Assembly (NCBI RefSeq): GCF_030020805.1
Contig: NZ_CP125098.1
Coordinates: 124,001-188,000 of the forward strand
Direction of reading: 5' to 3'
DNA: 64,000 nucleotides
DNA from: Paenibacillus sp. RC67
GTDB lineage: Bacteria > Bacillota > Bacilli > Paenibacillales > NBRC-103111
Position 1 is the first letter of the stretch. Each line of letters starts with the position of its first letter. The notes under the pieces were generated by a model that worked only from the letters and a program-made list of their open reading frames with translations, made no database searches and was not told where the DNA came from. Below, piece after piece: positions 8,449 to 17,787 of this stretch. Made by a program: the position numbers and the translations under genes.

Positions 8449-10446
8449 ATGAACGATGTAGTGATGAGTGATAAGCGCTTTGAGCTGGTATCCGAGTTCT
8501 CTCCTCAGGGAGATCAGCCGAAGGCTATAGAGAAGCTTTTAGAAAGCATCCAGGCGGGGAATAAGCATCAGACGCTGCTCGGAGCGACAGGAACGGGGAA
8601 GACCTTTACCGCGGCTCAAGTTATCGCGAAGTTAAATCGGCCTACACTGTTAATTGCTCACAATAAGACGTTGGCTGCGCAGCTGTGCAGTGAGCTGAAG
8701 GAGTTTTTTCCAAATAATGCGGTTGAATATTTTGTCAGCTACTACGATTATTATCAGCCAGAGGCCTACATTCCTTCATCCGATACGTTTATTGAAAAAG
8801 ACTCGAGTATAAATGATGAAATAGATAAACTGCGACATTCGGCTACCAGCTCGTTGTTCGAGCGCCGCGATGTCATTATCGTTGCGAGCGTGTCGTGCAT
8901 TTACGGCTTGGGTTCTCCGATGGAGTATCGCAATCTGGTCATGTCGCTGCGTGTTGGAATGGAACGTTCGCGTAATGAAATACTGCATCGACTGATCGAC
9001 ATTCAATATCAGCGTAATGATATGAATTTTGTCCGTGGCACGTTCCGTGTAAGGGGCGACGTCGTAGAAATATTCCCGGCTTCACATAGCGAGCATGCGG
9101 TTCGTGTGGAGCTGTTCGGTGATGAAATCGAACGGATTACGGAGATTGATGTCCTAACGGGCGAAATTCTGGGCGAGAGAGATCATATTGCCATCTTCCC
9201 GGCGTCTCACTTCGTAACCCATGAGGATACGATGAAAAGGGCACTTGTAGATATTGAACGCGAGTTGGAGGAACGGCTGGAGGAACTTCGCGGAAAAGGC
9301 AAGCTGCTGGAAGCTCAACGCTTGGAGCAGCGGACTCGCTACGATATCGAAATGATGCAAGAGATGGGCTTCTGCTCGGGGATTGAGAACTATTCAGGAC
9401 CACTGACGTTCCGAGAACGTGGAGCGACGCCGTACACCTTGTTCGACTACTTCCCAGACGATATGCTAATTGTTGTAGACGAGTCGCACGTATCTCTTCC
9501 GCAAATCCGAGGGATGTATAACGGGGATAGAGCACGTAAGGAAGTACTAGTAGAGCATGGATTTCGTCTTCCTTCTGCGATGGATAACCGGCCGCTACGA
9601 TTCGAGGAATTTGAGAAGAAAGTGACCCAGGCACTGTATATTTCAGCAACCCCAGGACCGTATGAATTGGAGCACTGCCCGGACATGGTGGAACAGATTA
9701 TTCGTCCGACGGGCTTGATAGATCCTGTGATTGAGGTTCGTCCGACCAAAGGGCAGATAGACGATCTGCTTGGAGAAATTCAGGACCGGATTCGTAAGGA
9801 CGAACGTGTATTAGTTACCACATTAACCAAGAAGATGGCGGAGGATTTAACGGATTACTTTAAGGAGATCGGCATTAAGGTACGTTATTTGCACTCCGAT
9901 ATTAAGACGCTGGAGCGAATGCAAATACTGCGTGACCTGCGGCTTGGCGTATTTCATGTGCTTGTCGGTATCAACCTGCTGAGAGAAGGGCTGGACCTGC
10001 CGGAAGTATCGCTGGTAGCGATTCTTGACGCAGATAAAGAAGGCTTCCTCCGTGCAGAGCGGTCGCTGATTCAGACTATCGGTCGTGCGGCAAGGAATGC
10101 CAATGGTCGAGTGATTATGTACGGCGATAAGATAACCGACTCTATGGATAAAGCGATGCGTGAGACGAGTCGTCGTCGTGAAATCCAGACTGCATATAAC
10201 GAGAAGCATGGAATTACTCCACAGACGATACAAAAGAAAGTACGCGACGTCATCGAGGCAGTTAAGGTAGCCGAGACCAAGGCGGATTATTTAACTGATG
10301 TGAAGCAGGCGAAGATGTCTAAGAAAGATCGTATGTCTCTAATCGATCGTTTGGAGCAGGAAATGAAAGAAGCGGCCAAAAACCTGCAGTTTGAACGTGC
10401 CGCTGAGCTCCGTGATGCCGTTATGGAGTTAAAGGCAGAGCTATAG
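8449..10446 (+). CDS. uvrB: excinuclease ABC subunit UvrB
   Basis: UvrB is the damage-verifying helicase-like subunit of nucleotide excision repair; it is loaded by UvrA and then recruits UvrC. The 665-residue product has Walker A GATGTGKT (45-52), the beta-hairpin region [12 protein letters not shown] that threads between DNA strands, helicase motifs such as DESHVSLPQ and QTIGRAARN, and a C-terminal UVR domain (about 628-662, [18 protein letters not shown]) that contacts UvrC. ATG 8449 has GGCGGTGA upstream; ATG 8464 is a possible alternative. uvrA follows after 155 bases. Confidence 0.98.
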   Translation: MNDVVMSDKRFELVSEFSPQGDQPKAIEKLLESIQAGNKHQTLLGATGTGKTFTAAQVIAKLNRPTLLIAHNKTLAAQLCSELKEFFPNNAVEYFVSYYDYYQPEAYIPSSDTFIEKDSSINDEIDKLRHSATSSLFERRDVIIVASVSCIYGLGSPMEYRNLVMSLRVGMERSRNEILHRLIDIQYQRNDMNFVRGTFRVRGDVVEIFPASHSEHAVRVELFGDEIERITEIDVLTGEILGERDHIAIFPASHFVTHEDTMKRALVDIERELEERLEELRGKGKLLEAQRLEQRTRYDIEMMQEMGFCSGIENYSGPLTFRERGATPYTLFDYFPDDMLIVVDESHVSLPQIRGMYNGDRARKEVLVEHGFRLPSAMDNRPLRFEEFEKKVTQALYISATPGPYELEHCPDMVEQIIRPTGLIDPVIEVRPTKGQIDDLLGEIQDRIRKDERVLVTTLTKKMAEDLTDYFKEIGIKVRYLHSDIKTLERMQILRDLRLGVFHVLVGINLLREGLDLPEVSLVAILDADKEGFLRAERSLIQTIGRAARNANGRVIMYGDKITDSMDKAMRETSRRREIQTAYNEKHGITPQTIQKKVRDVIEAVKVAETKADYLTDVKQAKMSKKDRMSLIDRLEQEMKEAAKNLQFERAAELRDAVMELKAEL

Positions 10447-10601
10447 TGGGTATAATGTTGAAATAGATTGTTTTATTTGCTGCAAAGTTTGGGTAGGGTA
10501 TGGATTTATAAGAACTCGGAAATGGCGGATCTCCATCAAAGTGAGTACGGAATTTAAGCAGATGTCAGCTCCGTTGAAATATGAAGGATGGTGGAAGGTA
10601 A

Positions 10602-13484
10602 GTGGCCAGAGACAATATAGTAATCAAGGGCGCGAGAGCGCACAATTTGAAAAATATTGATGTAACGATTCCACGCGACCAATTTGTTGTATTGACGGGG
10701 CTTAGCGGCTCCGGTAAGTCATCGCTGGCATTCGATACGATCTATGCAGAAGGCCAACGTAGGTATGTAGAATCGCTGTCCGCCTATGCGCGGCAGTTCC
10801 TCGGGCAGATGGATAAGCCTGACGTTGATTCTATAGAAGGACTATCTCCGGCGATTTCCATTGATCAAAAAACGACCAGCCGCAACCCGCGCTCAACTGT
10901 AGGGACGGTGACGGAAATCTACGACTATCTCCGGCTGCTTTTTGCTCGGATTGGCCGTCCTCATTGCCCGGATCATAAGATCGAAATTACTTCACAAACC
11001 GTAGAACAGATGGTAGACCGGATTATGGAGTATCCGGAGCGAACACGTCTGCAAATATTGGCTCCTATTATTTCCGGACGTAAAGGTGAACACACGAAGC
11101 TGCTTGCGGATATTCAGAAGCAGGGCTTTGTGCGTGTCCGTGTTAACGGAGAAGTCATGGACTTATCGGATAAAATCGAACTCGATAAAAACAAAAAGTC
11201 CAGCATTGAAGTCGTTGTGGATCGTATTGTTGTCAAAGCCGATGTGCAGGCGCGGCTGGCAGACTCACTGGAAACTGCACTCAAGCTAGGTAACGGCCGC
11301 GTTATCGTCGATATATTGGAGCAAGAAGAGCTTCTGTTCAGCCAAAACCTGGCTTGTCCGGAGTGCGGCTTCAGTATGGAAGAGCTGGCTCCGAGAATGT
11401 TCTCCTTCAATAGCCCGTTCGGGGCTTGCCCCGATTGTGACGGATTAGGCAGTAAAATGATCGTAGATCCAGATCTATTAGTGCCGAATCCAAAATTAAC
11501 AATTGAAGAGGGCGCATTTGAAGCTTGGGCAGGAAGTACGTCCAACTACTATCCTCAGTTTCTGGCAGCCGTCTGCGAGCATTACGGGATTCCTAGGAAT
11601 GTGCCGGTAAGCGAGCTTACAGCGGAACAAATGAAGAAGCTTCTCCATGGTACAGGCGGCGAGAAGGTTCGCTTCCGTTATGAAAATGATATGGGCCATA
11701 AGAAAGAGGCTATGGTCGCCTTTGAAGGGATTATTCCGAATTTGGAGCGCCGCTATCGCGATACGTTCTCAGAAGGAATAAGAGAGCATATTGAGACTTA
11801 TATGAGCTCCAAGCCGTGCGGGAAATGCAAAGGTCAGCGTTTGAAGCCGGAGACACTCGCGGTTACGATCAACGGTAAAAATATTGCCCATGTGACCTCC
11901 TTATCGATCGGAGACTCACAAGAGTGGTTCGAATCTTTGAGCTTGAATGATAGAGAGCTTCAGATCGCTCATTTAATATTGAAAGAGATTAATGCTCGGC
12001 TCGGATTCTTAGTCAATGTAGGGCTGGATTACCTGACGATGCACCGGGCAGCAGGAACGCTTTCTGGCGGTGAGGCTCAGCGGATCCGCTTAGCGACGCA
12101 AATCGGTTCCAGCTTGATGGGCGTACTGTATATTCTTGACGAGCCGAGTATCGGCCTTCATCAGCGAGATAATGATCGCTTGATCAAGACACTCGAGCAT
12201 ATGCGCGATTTGGGTAATACTTTGATCGTCGTTGAGCACGACGAAGATACGATGATGGCAGCCGATTATATTATTGATATCGGGCCAGGGGCTGGTATTC
12301 ACGGAGGCAATGTCGTCTCGCAGGGGACTCCGAAGGAAATTATGGCCGATCCGGAATCGCTAACCGGCCAATATTTAAGCGGCAAGAAATTTATCCCTGT
12401 CGGTGCAGAACGACGTAAGCCTAACGGCAAATGGCTTGAAATCAAGGGTGCTAAAGAAAACAATCTGCGTAACGTAAGCGTGAAGTTTCCTTTAGGTGTA
12501 TTTACATGCGTCACCGGCGTATCTGGATCTGGTAAAAGTACGCTCATCAATGAGCTGTTATATAAAACATTAGCCAAGGAACTGAACGGGGCTAAGGTAC
12601 GTCCTGGTGAGTACAGAGAGTTCGTCGGACTAGAGCATATCGATAAAGTGATCGATATTGACCAGTCTCCGATTGGACGGACCCCTCGCTCTAATCCGGC
12701 TACGTACACAGGTGTCTTCGATGATATTCGTGACGTGTATTCGGCGACGAATGAAGCGAAGGTACGCGGCTATAAGAAAGGCCGTTTTAGCTTTAACGTC
12801 AAGGGCGGCCGCTGCGAGGCTTGTCGCGGTGACGGTATTATCAAGATTGAGATGCATTTCTTGCCTGACGTGTATGTCCCATGCGAAGTATGTAAGGGCA
12901 AGCGTTATAACCGAGAAACGCTGGAGGTTCACTACAAAGGGAAGAATATCTCGGAAGTGCTGGATATGACTATCGAGGACGCGTGCGAATTCTTCAAAAA
13001 CATTCCGCGTATTCATCGTAAGCTGCAAACGCTACTGGATGTTGGCTTAGGCTATATGAATTTGGGACAACCGGCGACCACATTGTCCGGTGGTGAGGCA
13101 CAGCGCGTGAAGCTGGCTGCTGAGCTGTATCGTAGAAGCACTGGCAAGACGATCTATATACTGGATGAGCCTACAACGGGACTTCATATTCACGATATCG
13201 ATCGGCTGTTAAAGGTTTTGCATCGCTTGGTAGAGAGCGGGGAAACGGTTCTTGTCATCGAGCATAACCTGGATGTTATTAAAACCGCGGACTACATGAT
13301 CGACCTGGGTCCGGAAGGCGGAAGTAAGGGTGGAACGATTGTTGCCACAGGAACACCGGAGGAAGTAGTGAAGGTGGAAGGCTCTTATACTGGACGGTAT
13401 TTGAAGCCGATTCTTGAGAGAGATAAGGCAAGATCGGAAGATTATGCACAGCGAGTCAAGCAGATGGAAGACGTTGTGGTATAA
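10602..13484 (+). CDS. uvrA: excinuclease ABC subunit UvrA
   Basis: UvrA is the ABC-type ATPase dimer that finds bulky DNA lesions and delivers UvrB. The 960-residue product has two ABC modules with Walker [10 protein letters not shown] and GVSGSGKST and signature LSGGEAQR in each. Zinc-binding modules show [11 protein letters not shown]...CPDCDG and CEACRGDG...[11 protein letters not shown] 10602 follows GGAAGG and begins [17 protein letters not shown], the family N-terminus. It lies downstream of uvrB in the same orientation and ends at a strong terminator. Confidence 0.98.
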   Translation: MARDNIVIKGARAHNLKNIDVTIPRDQFVVLTGLSGSGKSSLAFDTIYAEGQRRYVESLSAYARQFLGQMDKPDVDSIEGLSPAISIDQKTTSRNPRSTVGTVTEIYDYLRLLFARIGRPHCPDHKIEITSQTVEQMVDRIMEYPERTRLQILAPIISGRKGEHTKLLADIQKQGFVRVRVNGEVMDLSDKIELDKNKKSSIEVVVDRIVVKADVQARLADSLETALKLGNGRVIVDILEQEELLFSQNLACPECGFSMEELAPRMFSFNSPFGACPDCDGLGSKMIVDPDLLVPNPKLTIEEGAFEAWAGSTSNYYPQFLAAVCEHYGIPRNVPVSELTAEQMKKLLHGTGGEKVRFRYENDMGHKKEAMVAFEGIIPNLERRYRDTFSEGIREHIETYMSSKPCGKCKGQRLKPETLAVTINGKNIAHVTSLSIGDSQEWFESLSLNDRELQIAHLILKEINARLGFLVNVGLDYLTMHRAAGTLSGGEAQRIRLATQIGSSLMGVLYILDEPSIGLHQRDNDRLIKTLEHMRDLGNTLIVVEHDEDTMMAADYIIDIGPGAGIHGGNVVSQGTPKEIMADPESLTGQYLSGKKFIPVGAERRKPNGKWLEIKGAKENNLRNVSVKFPLGVFTCVTGVSGSGKSTLINELLYKTLAKELNGAKVRPGEYREFVGLEHIDKVIDIDQSPIGRTPRSNPATYTGVFDDIRDVYSATNEAKVRGYKKGRFSFNVKGGRCEACRGDGIIKIEMHFLPDVYVPCEVCKGKRYNRETLEVHYKGKNISEVLDMTIEDACEFFKNIPRIHRKLQTLLDVGLGYMNLGQPATTLSGGEAQRVKLAAELYRRSTGKTIYILDEPTTGLHIHDIDRLLKVLHRLVESGETVLVIEHNLDVIKTADYMIDLGPEGGSKGGTIVATGTPEEVVKVEGSYTGRYLKPILERDKARSEDYAQRVKQMEDVVV

Positions 13485-13493
13485 AACGAATTG

Positions 13494-13527
13494 TCGCTCA
13501 GACTTTAACGGGTCTGAGCGATTTTTT
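13494..13527 (+). terminator. intrinsic terminator of uvrBA
   Basis: TCGCTCAGAC (13494-13503) and GTCTGAGCGA (13512-13521) form a perfect 10-bp stem followed by six T. Confidence 0.92.
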
Positions 13528-13533
13528 GTGTAC

Positions 13534-13570
13534 AAAAAAGCTTGGTCCCCATAGAAGAGAACCAAGCTTT
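13534..13570 (-). terminator. intrinsic terminator of the sulfite/nitrite reductase gene
   Basis: On the minus strand AAGCTTGGTTC pairs with GGACCAAGCTT and is followed by TTTTT. It lies 15 bases beyond the reductase stop. Confidence 0.8.
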
Positions 13571-13584
13571 CTATGATGCAGTAA

Positions 13585-15195
13585 TTAGGAAGCCAGAATC
13601 GAAGTCAATTTGTCTTGGAAGGTAGGAATGCCTACTCGGGTAACGAATTGATGGAAGGTTTCATCATCACTGCGATTTTCTTTATAATACAAAATCAGCT
13701 GAGCTAGGACAGGCCCTACATTATCGCCTTTAACGCGGCCTTTCAACACCTGGTTAAATTGTGCACCTGGGCCAAGAATACCACCTACCGCGATATCAAA
13801 CGCTTCTACCATACCTTCAGGCGTCTTAACGAGGGCACCTTGAAGGCCAATGTCAGCGATATGCTTCTGACCGCAAGCGTTAGGACAGCCGATAAAATGA
13901 ATACGAACTTCTTCGTCCAACTCAACGTGTGCATCCAAATATTCAGCAACGAGAACGGCTCTTTTCTTGGTTTCTACAACAGCCAAATTGCAGAACTCGT
14001 TGCCGGTACAGGATACGGTACGGCTTAAGAAATGTTTTGGATTCGGCGTAAGGCGCTCGAAAATTTTCTCGGCTAATGCTGCCTCCACTTTCTCTGTCGG
14101 TACACCGGACAAAATAATGTTTTGCGATACAGTAGTACGGATCGTTTGGTCGCCGTATTCATCAGCAATACGAGCCAGCTCCGTAAGCTCTGCATCATCC
14201 AGACGTCCAACCGGAACGCTCAGTCCGATATAATTCAAGCCATCTTGCTTTTGTGGATGAACACCATCGAAATAGGCGGCTTTCCAGCCTACAACCTTAT
14301 CTTCTCCAAGAGAAGGCATGTCGCCGATAAGCTTAATTAACTCTTCTTTGAATTTCTCCGGACCCCAGTCAGCCACAAGAAATTTCAGACGGGCATGATG
14401 ACGTTTTTCACGGTAACCGTGATCACGATAAATGGTGGTTACACCAGTAGCAACCTTTAAAACATCTTCCGGTTTTACGAATAGATCCAATCTTTTGGCC
14501 AAATGTGGTTTGGCTGATAAACCGCCGCCAACCCATGCATGGAATCCGACTACTTCTTGACCGTCAATAACTTTGGTAGCAGGAGTAAACGCCAAACATT
14601 GAATTTCCGCATGACCGGAGTTATAAATATTAGAAGAAATGGACATTTTATATTTACGCGGTAAGTTAGAGAAATCACGGTTCATTAAGAAAAAGTCGTT
14701 GACTTCATTAACCAACTGCGTTGTATCCATAAGCTCATCTTTGTCGATTCCTGCTAAAGGATTCCCAACAACGGTACGCGGGCAATCGCCGCAAGCCTCG
14801 AAAGAATAGAGGCCTACCGATTCCAGACGTTTGAAAATATCGGGCAAGTTCTCAACACGAAGCCAGTGAAACTGGATGGCTTGTCTAGTCGTAACGTCTA
14901 CAAGACCTCGTCCGTAATCTTTTGCGATGGATGCCATTGCACGGGCTTGATCGGATGTCATGATGCCGGAATTAATCCGAACACGCATCATGAAATGACC
15001 GTCTTTTGGTTTCTGCTCATACACACCGGCCCATTTGAAGCGGTTCATATCGTCTTCTGTGATGGCATCGTAGCCTTCGTGAGCGTATTGTTCAATGATG
15101 GTGCGGATAACGTCTAGACCGTCTTTTTCCAGCTTTTGCAGCTCAACCTTACTGAGCTTGGATGGGTCGGCCGCCCAAATTGCTTCATAAGCCAT
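13585..15195 (-). CDS. ferredoxin-type nitrite/sulfite reductase (siroheme, [4Fe-4S])
   Basis: This cytoplasmic enzyme catalyses six-electron reduction of sulfite to sulfide or nitrite to ammonia using a coupled siroheme-[4Fe-4S] centre. The 536-residue protein shows the cluster/siroheme cysteine motifs SCTGNEFC (C-x5-C) and IGCPNACGQ (C-x3-C), and two ferredoxin-like repeats including TTRQAIQFHWLRVENLPDI near the N-terminus. ATG 15195 is preceded by AAAGGAGG. No nitrate-assimilation genes or flavoprotein subunit adjoin it, so sulfite versus nitrite cannot be chosen from context; in related Bacilli similar stand-alone proteins serve sulfate assimilation. It is transcribed alone from the promoter at 15259-15287. 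Confidence 0.9.
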   Translation of the reverse strand: MAYEAIWAADPSKLSKVELQKLEKDGLDVIRTIIEQYAHEGYDAITEDDMNRFKWAGVYEQKPKDGHFMMRVRINSGIMTSDQARAMASIAKDYGRGLVDVTTRQAIQFHWLRVENLPDIFKRLESVGLYSFEACGDCPRTVVGNPLAGIDKDELMDTTQLVNEVNDFFLMNRDFSNLPRKYKMSISSNIYNSGHAEIQCLAFTPATKVIDGQEVVGFHAWVGGGLSAKPHLAKRLDLFVKPEDVLKVATGVTTIYRDHGYREKRHHARLKFLVADWGPEKFKEELIKLIGDMPSLGEDKVVGWKAAYFDGVHPQKQDGLNYIGLSVPVGRLDDAELTELARIADEYGDQTIRTTVSQNIILSGVPTEKVEAALAEKIFERLTPNPKHFLSRTVSCTGNEFCNLAVVETKKRAVLVAEYLDAHVELDEEVRIHFIGCPNACGQKHIADIGLQGALVKTPEGMVEAFDIAVGGILGPGAQFNQVLKGRVKGDNVGPVLAQLILYYKENRSDDETFHQFVTRVGIPTFQDKLTSILAS

Positions 15196-15258
15196 GTTGT
15201 AAATGCTCCTCCTTTAAAGCGTAAATCCGATTAATTTAGTATGAAAAAGAATACCATA

Positions 15259-15287
15259 ATAGTAACATTTTTACGAGAATACGTAAA
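15259..15287 (-). promoter_or_regulatory. promoter of the reductase gene with overlapping inverted repeat
   Basis: On the minus strand TTTACG (15287-15282), a 17-base spacer and TACTAT (15264-15259) form a sigma-A-type promoter. The inverted repeat TTACG-N6-CGTAA (15271-15286) covers most of the -35 box and spacer, a typical repressor position. Confidence 0.55.
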
Positions 15288-15437
15288 TCGATAACGAATT
15301 GTTGGGACTAGGTATCCAATAGGAGCGGTTGTGTTGTTATTGCATCCAATAATGTTAGTTTTAATCGACTAGGGGTAAGCAAAAGAACTATAAAATCAGG
15401 AAATGTTGACAAACTTGTTACACTTCCTATTTATGGC

Positions 15438-15466
15438 TTGCACTTCATGTCGACTCAAGATAAGAT
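15438..15466 (+). promoter_or_regulatory. sigma-A promoter of the small membrane protein gene
   Basis: TTGCAC (15438-15443), a 17-base spacer and TAAGAT (15461-15466) lie 40 bases before the start codon. Confidence 0.65.
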
Positions 15467-15505
15467 AGAAAATAAGCATTTTTGTACATTGAAGGAGGTC
15501 TCTCG

Positions 15506-15721
15506 ATGTTTTTGGCTGAAGAGGCAGCGCAAGCAGCGAGTAAATTTGACAGTTTTGACATATTCGTAATTTTATTTACGATTGTTATTGCTATCGGCGT
15601 AGTACGTTTATTGAGTGCTGCTAAGAAAAATCCTTTTGCCATCGGCTTCGGCTCGATCAGCTTGATCGTGTTTTTGATAATGGACGTCGTTATGGTCATG
15701 AACTGGATGGACAAATTGTAA
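15506..15721 (+). CDS. small two-helix membrane protein (DUF2759-like)
   Basis: This 71-residue protein has two hydrophobic helices (about 19-38 and 50-66) separated by SAAKKNPFAIGFG. The basic loop followed by a phenylalanine/glycine-rich second helix resembles small Bacilli membrane proteins of the DUF2759 group, whose function is unknown. ATG 15506 has a textbook GAAGGAGGTC six bases upstream. It is monocistronic, with its own promoter and a strong terminator after it. The family name is a tentative match by pattern; the gene itself is secure. Confidence 0.75.
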   Translation: MFLAEEAAQAASKFDSFDIFVILFTIVIAIGVVRLLSAAKKNPFAIGFGSISLIVFLIMDVVMVMNWMDKL

Positions 15722-15831
15722 TCATCGAACGGAATCGAGCAATAACTTCAACTGCTGCGGCGAAATAAGCGGCGGCTGTAATGCATGTGTAGTTTTATCA
15801 CAAGCCTATAGGAACGCTCTATAAGGTAAAG

Positions 15832-15866
15832 AAGCCCTGGATCTCATGGAGACCAGGGCTTTTCGT
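15832..15866 (+). terminator. intrinsic terminator after the small membrane protein
   Basis: AAGCCCTGG (15832-15840) pairs with CCAGGGCTT (15853-15861), and an inner TCTC/GAGA extends the stem. It is followed by TTCGTTT, and on the other strand the gene for the isomerase converges on it. Confidence 0.8.
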
Positions 15867-15888
15867 TTGAGATGACAGCGAAGACGGG

Positions 15889-16857
15889 CTACACCCACCA
15901 CATTTCACCAAGTGGTTCTTTGATGAGGACTTGCTGCAGGTTTTGTACTGCTTTGGTAAATCCTTCTTCCACGGACATTAAACCATCCTCATGCTCGATA
16001 CTGACAACGTAATCGTAGCCAACCAAGCGAAGAGTGCTAATGATATCCGCCCACGTTTTAAGATCATGTCCAAAGCCAACACTACGGAACTGCCAAGCGC
16101 GATCCAGCATCGCTGTATAAGGCTGCATATCGGTCACACCGTGCTTATTGACGTTGATTGGATCAATGGTCGTATCTTTGGCATGGAAGTGGTGAATGGC
16201 GCCTGCACGGCCAAGGATTTGAATGGCTTGAACCGGATCGATCCCTTGCCACCACATATGACTTGGATCCAGATTCGCTCCGATAACGTCTCCTGCCGCT
16301 TCACGAAGACGCAGTAGAGTTGCTGGAGTATGAACGGAGAAGCCACCATGCAATTCCAATCCAAATTTCACATTACGGTCCGAAGCAAATTTACCGGTCT
16401 CGGTCCAATAAGGGATGACTTTATTAGTCCACTGCCAATCCAAAATTTCTTGATAATCAGGCGGCCAAGGAGCTACAGGCCAGTTAGGATATTTAGCATT
16501 TTCATGATCGCCAGGGCAGCCGGAGAATGTATTGACGACAGGTACTTCCAGCTTCTCGGCCAACTCAACGGTTTTTAGAATCAATTGTTGATGCTCTTCA
16601 GAAATGGCTTTCTGGGGATGAAGTGGATTTGCATGACAGCTCAGAGCGCTGATGAACAAACCGCGGGACTCAATCGCTTTTTTGAACGCCTTCAATTTGC
16701 TATCATCAGCAAGGAGCGTATCCGGATCACAATGAGCATTGCCAGGATATCCCCCAGTCCCCAATTCAACCGCGTCCAGTCCTTTAGATGCAATAAAGTC
16801 TAATGCTTCTTCGAAAGGCTTTTGGCCAAAAAGTACCGTAAAAACGCCTAATTTCAT
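15889..16857 (-). CDS. sugar phosphate isomerase/epimerase (xylose isomerase-like TIM barrel)
   Basis: This 322-residue AP-endonuclease-2-fold protein belongs to the IolE/IolI-like group that isomerises or epimerises sugars or inositol derivatives with a divalent metal. Candidate metal ligands are visible in KFGLELHGG, GANLDPSHMWWQG, HHFHAKDT and VVSIEHED. ATG 16857 follows TCGGAGGTG. It is a single gene with a promoter carrying an operator-like repeat, which suggests induction by a specific sugar. The natural substrate cannot be told from sequence; myo-inositol catabolism genes are not adjacent. Confidence 0.85.
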   Translation of the reverse strand: MKLGVFTVLFGQKPFEEALDFIASKGLDAVELGTGGYPGNAHCDPDTLLADDSKLKAFKKAIESRGLFISALSCHANPLHPQKAISEEHQQLILKTVELAEKLEVPVVNTFSGCPGDHENAKYPNWPVAPWPPDYQEILDWQWTNKVIPYWTETGKFASDRNVKFGLELHGGFSVHTPATLLRLREAAGDVIGANLDPSHMWWQGIDPVQAIQILGRAGAIHHFHAKDTTIDPINVNKHGVTDMQPYTAMLDRAWQFRSVGFGHDLKTWADIISTLRLVGYDYVVSIEHEDGLMSVEEGFTKAVQNLQQVLIKEPLGEMWWV

Positions 16858-16882
16858 GTGACACCTCCGAAAAAATAAAAAA

Positions 16883-16898
16883 TGTACGCGTGTACGCG
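16883..16898. promoter_or_regulatory. operator-like tandem TGTACGCG repeat
   Basis: TGTACGCG occurs twice back to back (16883-16898), just downstream of the isomerase -10 box. Read on either strand it contains CGCG/GTAC dyads typical of repressor sites. Confidence 0.5.
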
Positions 16899-16908
16899 AT
16901 TAATTTCG

Positions 16909-16917
16909 ATTATAGCA
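16909..16917 (-). promoter_or_regulatory. extended -10 promoter of the isomerase gene
   Basis: On the minus strand TGCTATAAT (16917-16909) is a perfect TG-N-TATAAT extended -10 element. No good -35 box is at 17 bases. It is 52 bases from the isomerase start. Confidence 0.6.
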
Positions 16918-17158
16918 TTGTTTGGCCTCCACTCCTAGTGCAAGTTGAGGACAAGCCAAGATACGTGGAAATTACAGTAAAAAAATAAACTTCGACAGTT
17001 TGTCTCGACAGCGTTCCCATTTCTTTGCATGGCGTATCCAGTACAATAATGAAGGCGCCAAAATCCGGAGGAAAAGAGGTGCATAGAGCAGCCGAGGCAG
17101 CGGCGGTGTCGGTCGATCGCGGGATGTCAAAACTTTTTGAAGAGAGGGCGGATCAAAT

Positions 17159-17497
17159 ATGTATAGCAAAGATACCCAAATCGTTGAAACGGTTTCTGGC
17201 CAATGGCTTCGTTTCCCTAATCACTTTAAAAAGTCCACATGCTTGGTCGAATTGTCCAATCAAATTTCGCTTAATATCGATATCAAGTCGGGCAATGTAC
17301 ACATTCATAAGAAGGACCATAACCAAGTGTACCAGCATATCGGCGATGTATTTATTTCGGCGTCAGGCAATAATCAAATTCATTGTCATGTTTCGCAAAC
17401 ACCAAGCAGTGAGAAAATGGATACTGTATTCTCCGGTCTGCTGCAGACAGGAAATGTTCAAAATGCTGAAACGTTAGAAAAGGAGGAATCAGCTTGA
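17159..17497 (+). CDS. hypothetical protein, 112 residues
   Basis: I do not recognise this family. The protein is soluble, has no signal or membrane segment, and is rich in His, Asn and Gln (HIHKKDHNQVYQHIGDVF, NNQIHCHVSQT). A short upstream in-frame stop fixes the start at ATG 17159, behind a weak AGAGGGCGG. Its stop TGA overlaps the TTG start of the next gene (TTGA), so the two are coupled and probably act together. The pair ends at a strong terminator. Confidence 0.65.
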   Translation: MYSKDTQIVETVSGQWLRFPNHFKKSTCLVELSNQISLNIDIKSGNVHIHKKDHNQVYQHIGDVFISASGNNQIHCHVSQTPSSEKMDTVFSGLLQTGNVQNAETLEKEESA

Positions 17498-17712
17498 GAA
17501 TCCGGCTGCAAGATAAGGAAATTCCGGTTACTTTCGTCTCAAGCGACCACAAAATGATTCCGCAGTTAATTTATGCATTGAAAGCAAAAGGGGATGAGAA
17601 GCAGGGCGGTTCCTTGGATGTGGATTCTTTGGAACGGATTGAGGTCGTCGGAACGGAAGCGTACTTATATTCCAAAGCGAATCCGGGCAAACGCTACTTG
17701 GCCCTGTACTAG
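17494..17712 (+). CDS. hypothetical protein, 72 residues
   Basis: This is a small soluble protein of unknown function, with no cysteine and mixed charge (MRIRLQDKEIPVTFVSS at the start, NPGKRYLALY at the end). TTG 17494 has a near-perfect AAAGGAGG seven bases upstream, located inside the end of the preceding gene, so translation is coupled. Nothing visible points to a function; the predicted pattern of alternating strands could be a small beta-rich fold. Confidence 0.7.
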   Translation: MRIRLQDKEIPVTFVSSDHKMIPQLIYALKAKGDEKQGGSLDVDSLERIEVVGTEAYLYSKANPGKRYLALY

Positions 17713-17721
17713 AGTAAAAGA

Positions 17722-17764
17722 AAAGAGTCTGACGTTCCTGTGAGTGAACGAAAGACTCTTTTTA
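17722..17764. terminator. bidirectional intrinsic terminator
   Basis: AAAGAGTCTGACGTTC pairs with GAACGAAAGACTCTTT around a short loop, with T-runs on both strands. It ends the small gene pair on the plus strand and the Dlt-like operon on the minus strand. Confidence 0.88.
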
Positions 17765-17787
17765 AGTTCGAGGCGAATAGCCTTCAT

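Larger units (their letters stand above)
15196..15505. other. divergent intergenic region reductase / small membrane protein
   Basis: Besides the two promoters annotated separately, a second rightward -35 candidate TTGACA (15406-15411) with TATTTA 16 bases on (15428-15433) is visible. No open frame in this stretch looks coding. Confidence 0.5.
16858..17158. other. intergenic region isomerase / small unknown gene
   Basis: This contains the isomerase promoter and operator described separately. Rightward, TTGCAT near 17035 might be a -35 box but lacks a clean -10. A GTG at 17079 with GGAGG upstream opens a frame overlapping the next gene; its composition (R, F, I-rich, no acidic balance) does not look coding. 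Confidence 0.4.

Noticed and set aside
17079-17477. Alternative frame from GTG with GGAGG overlapping the 112-residue gene
   Set aside because: Product is R/F/I-rich with few acidic residues, while the other frame is balanced and coupled to the next gene.
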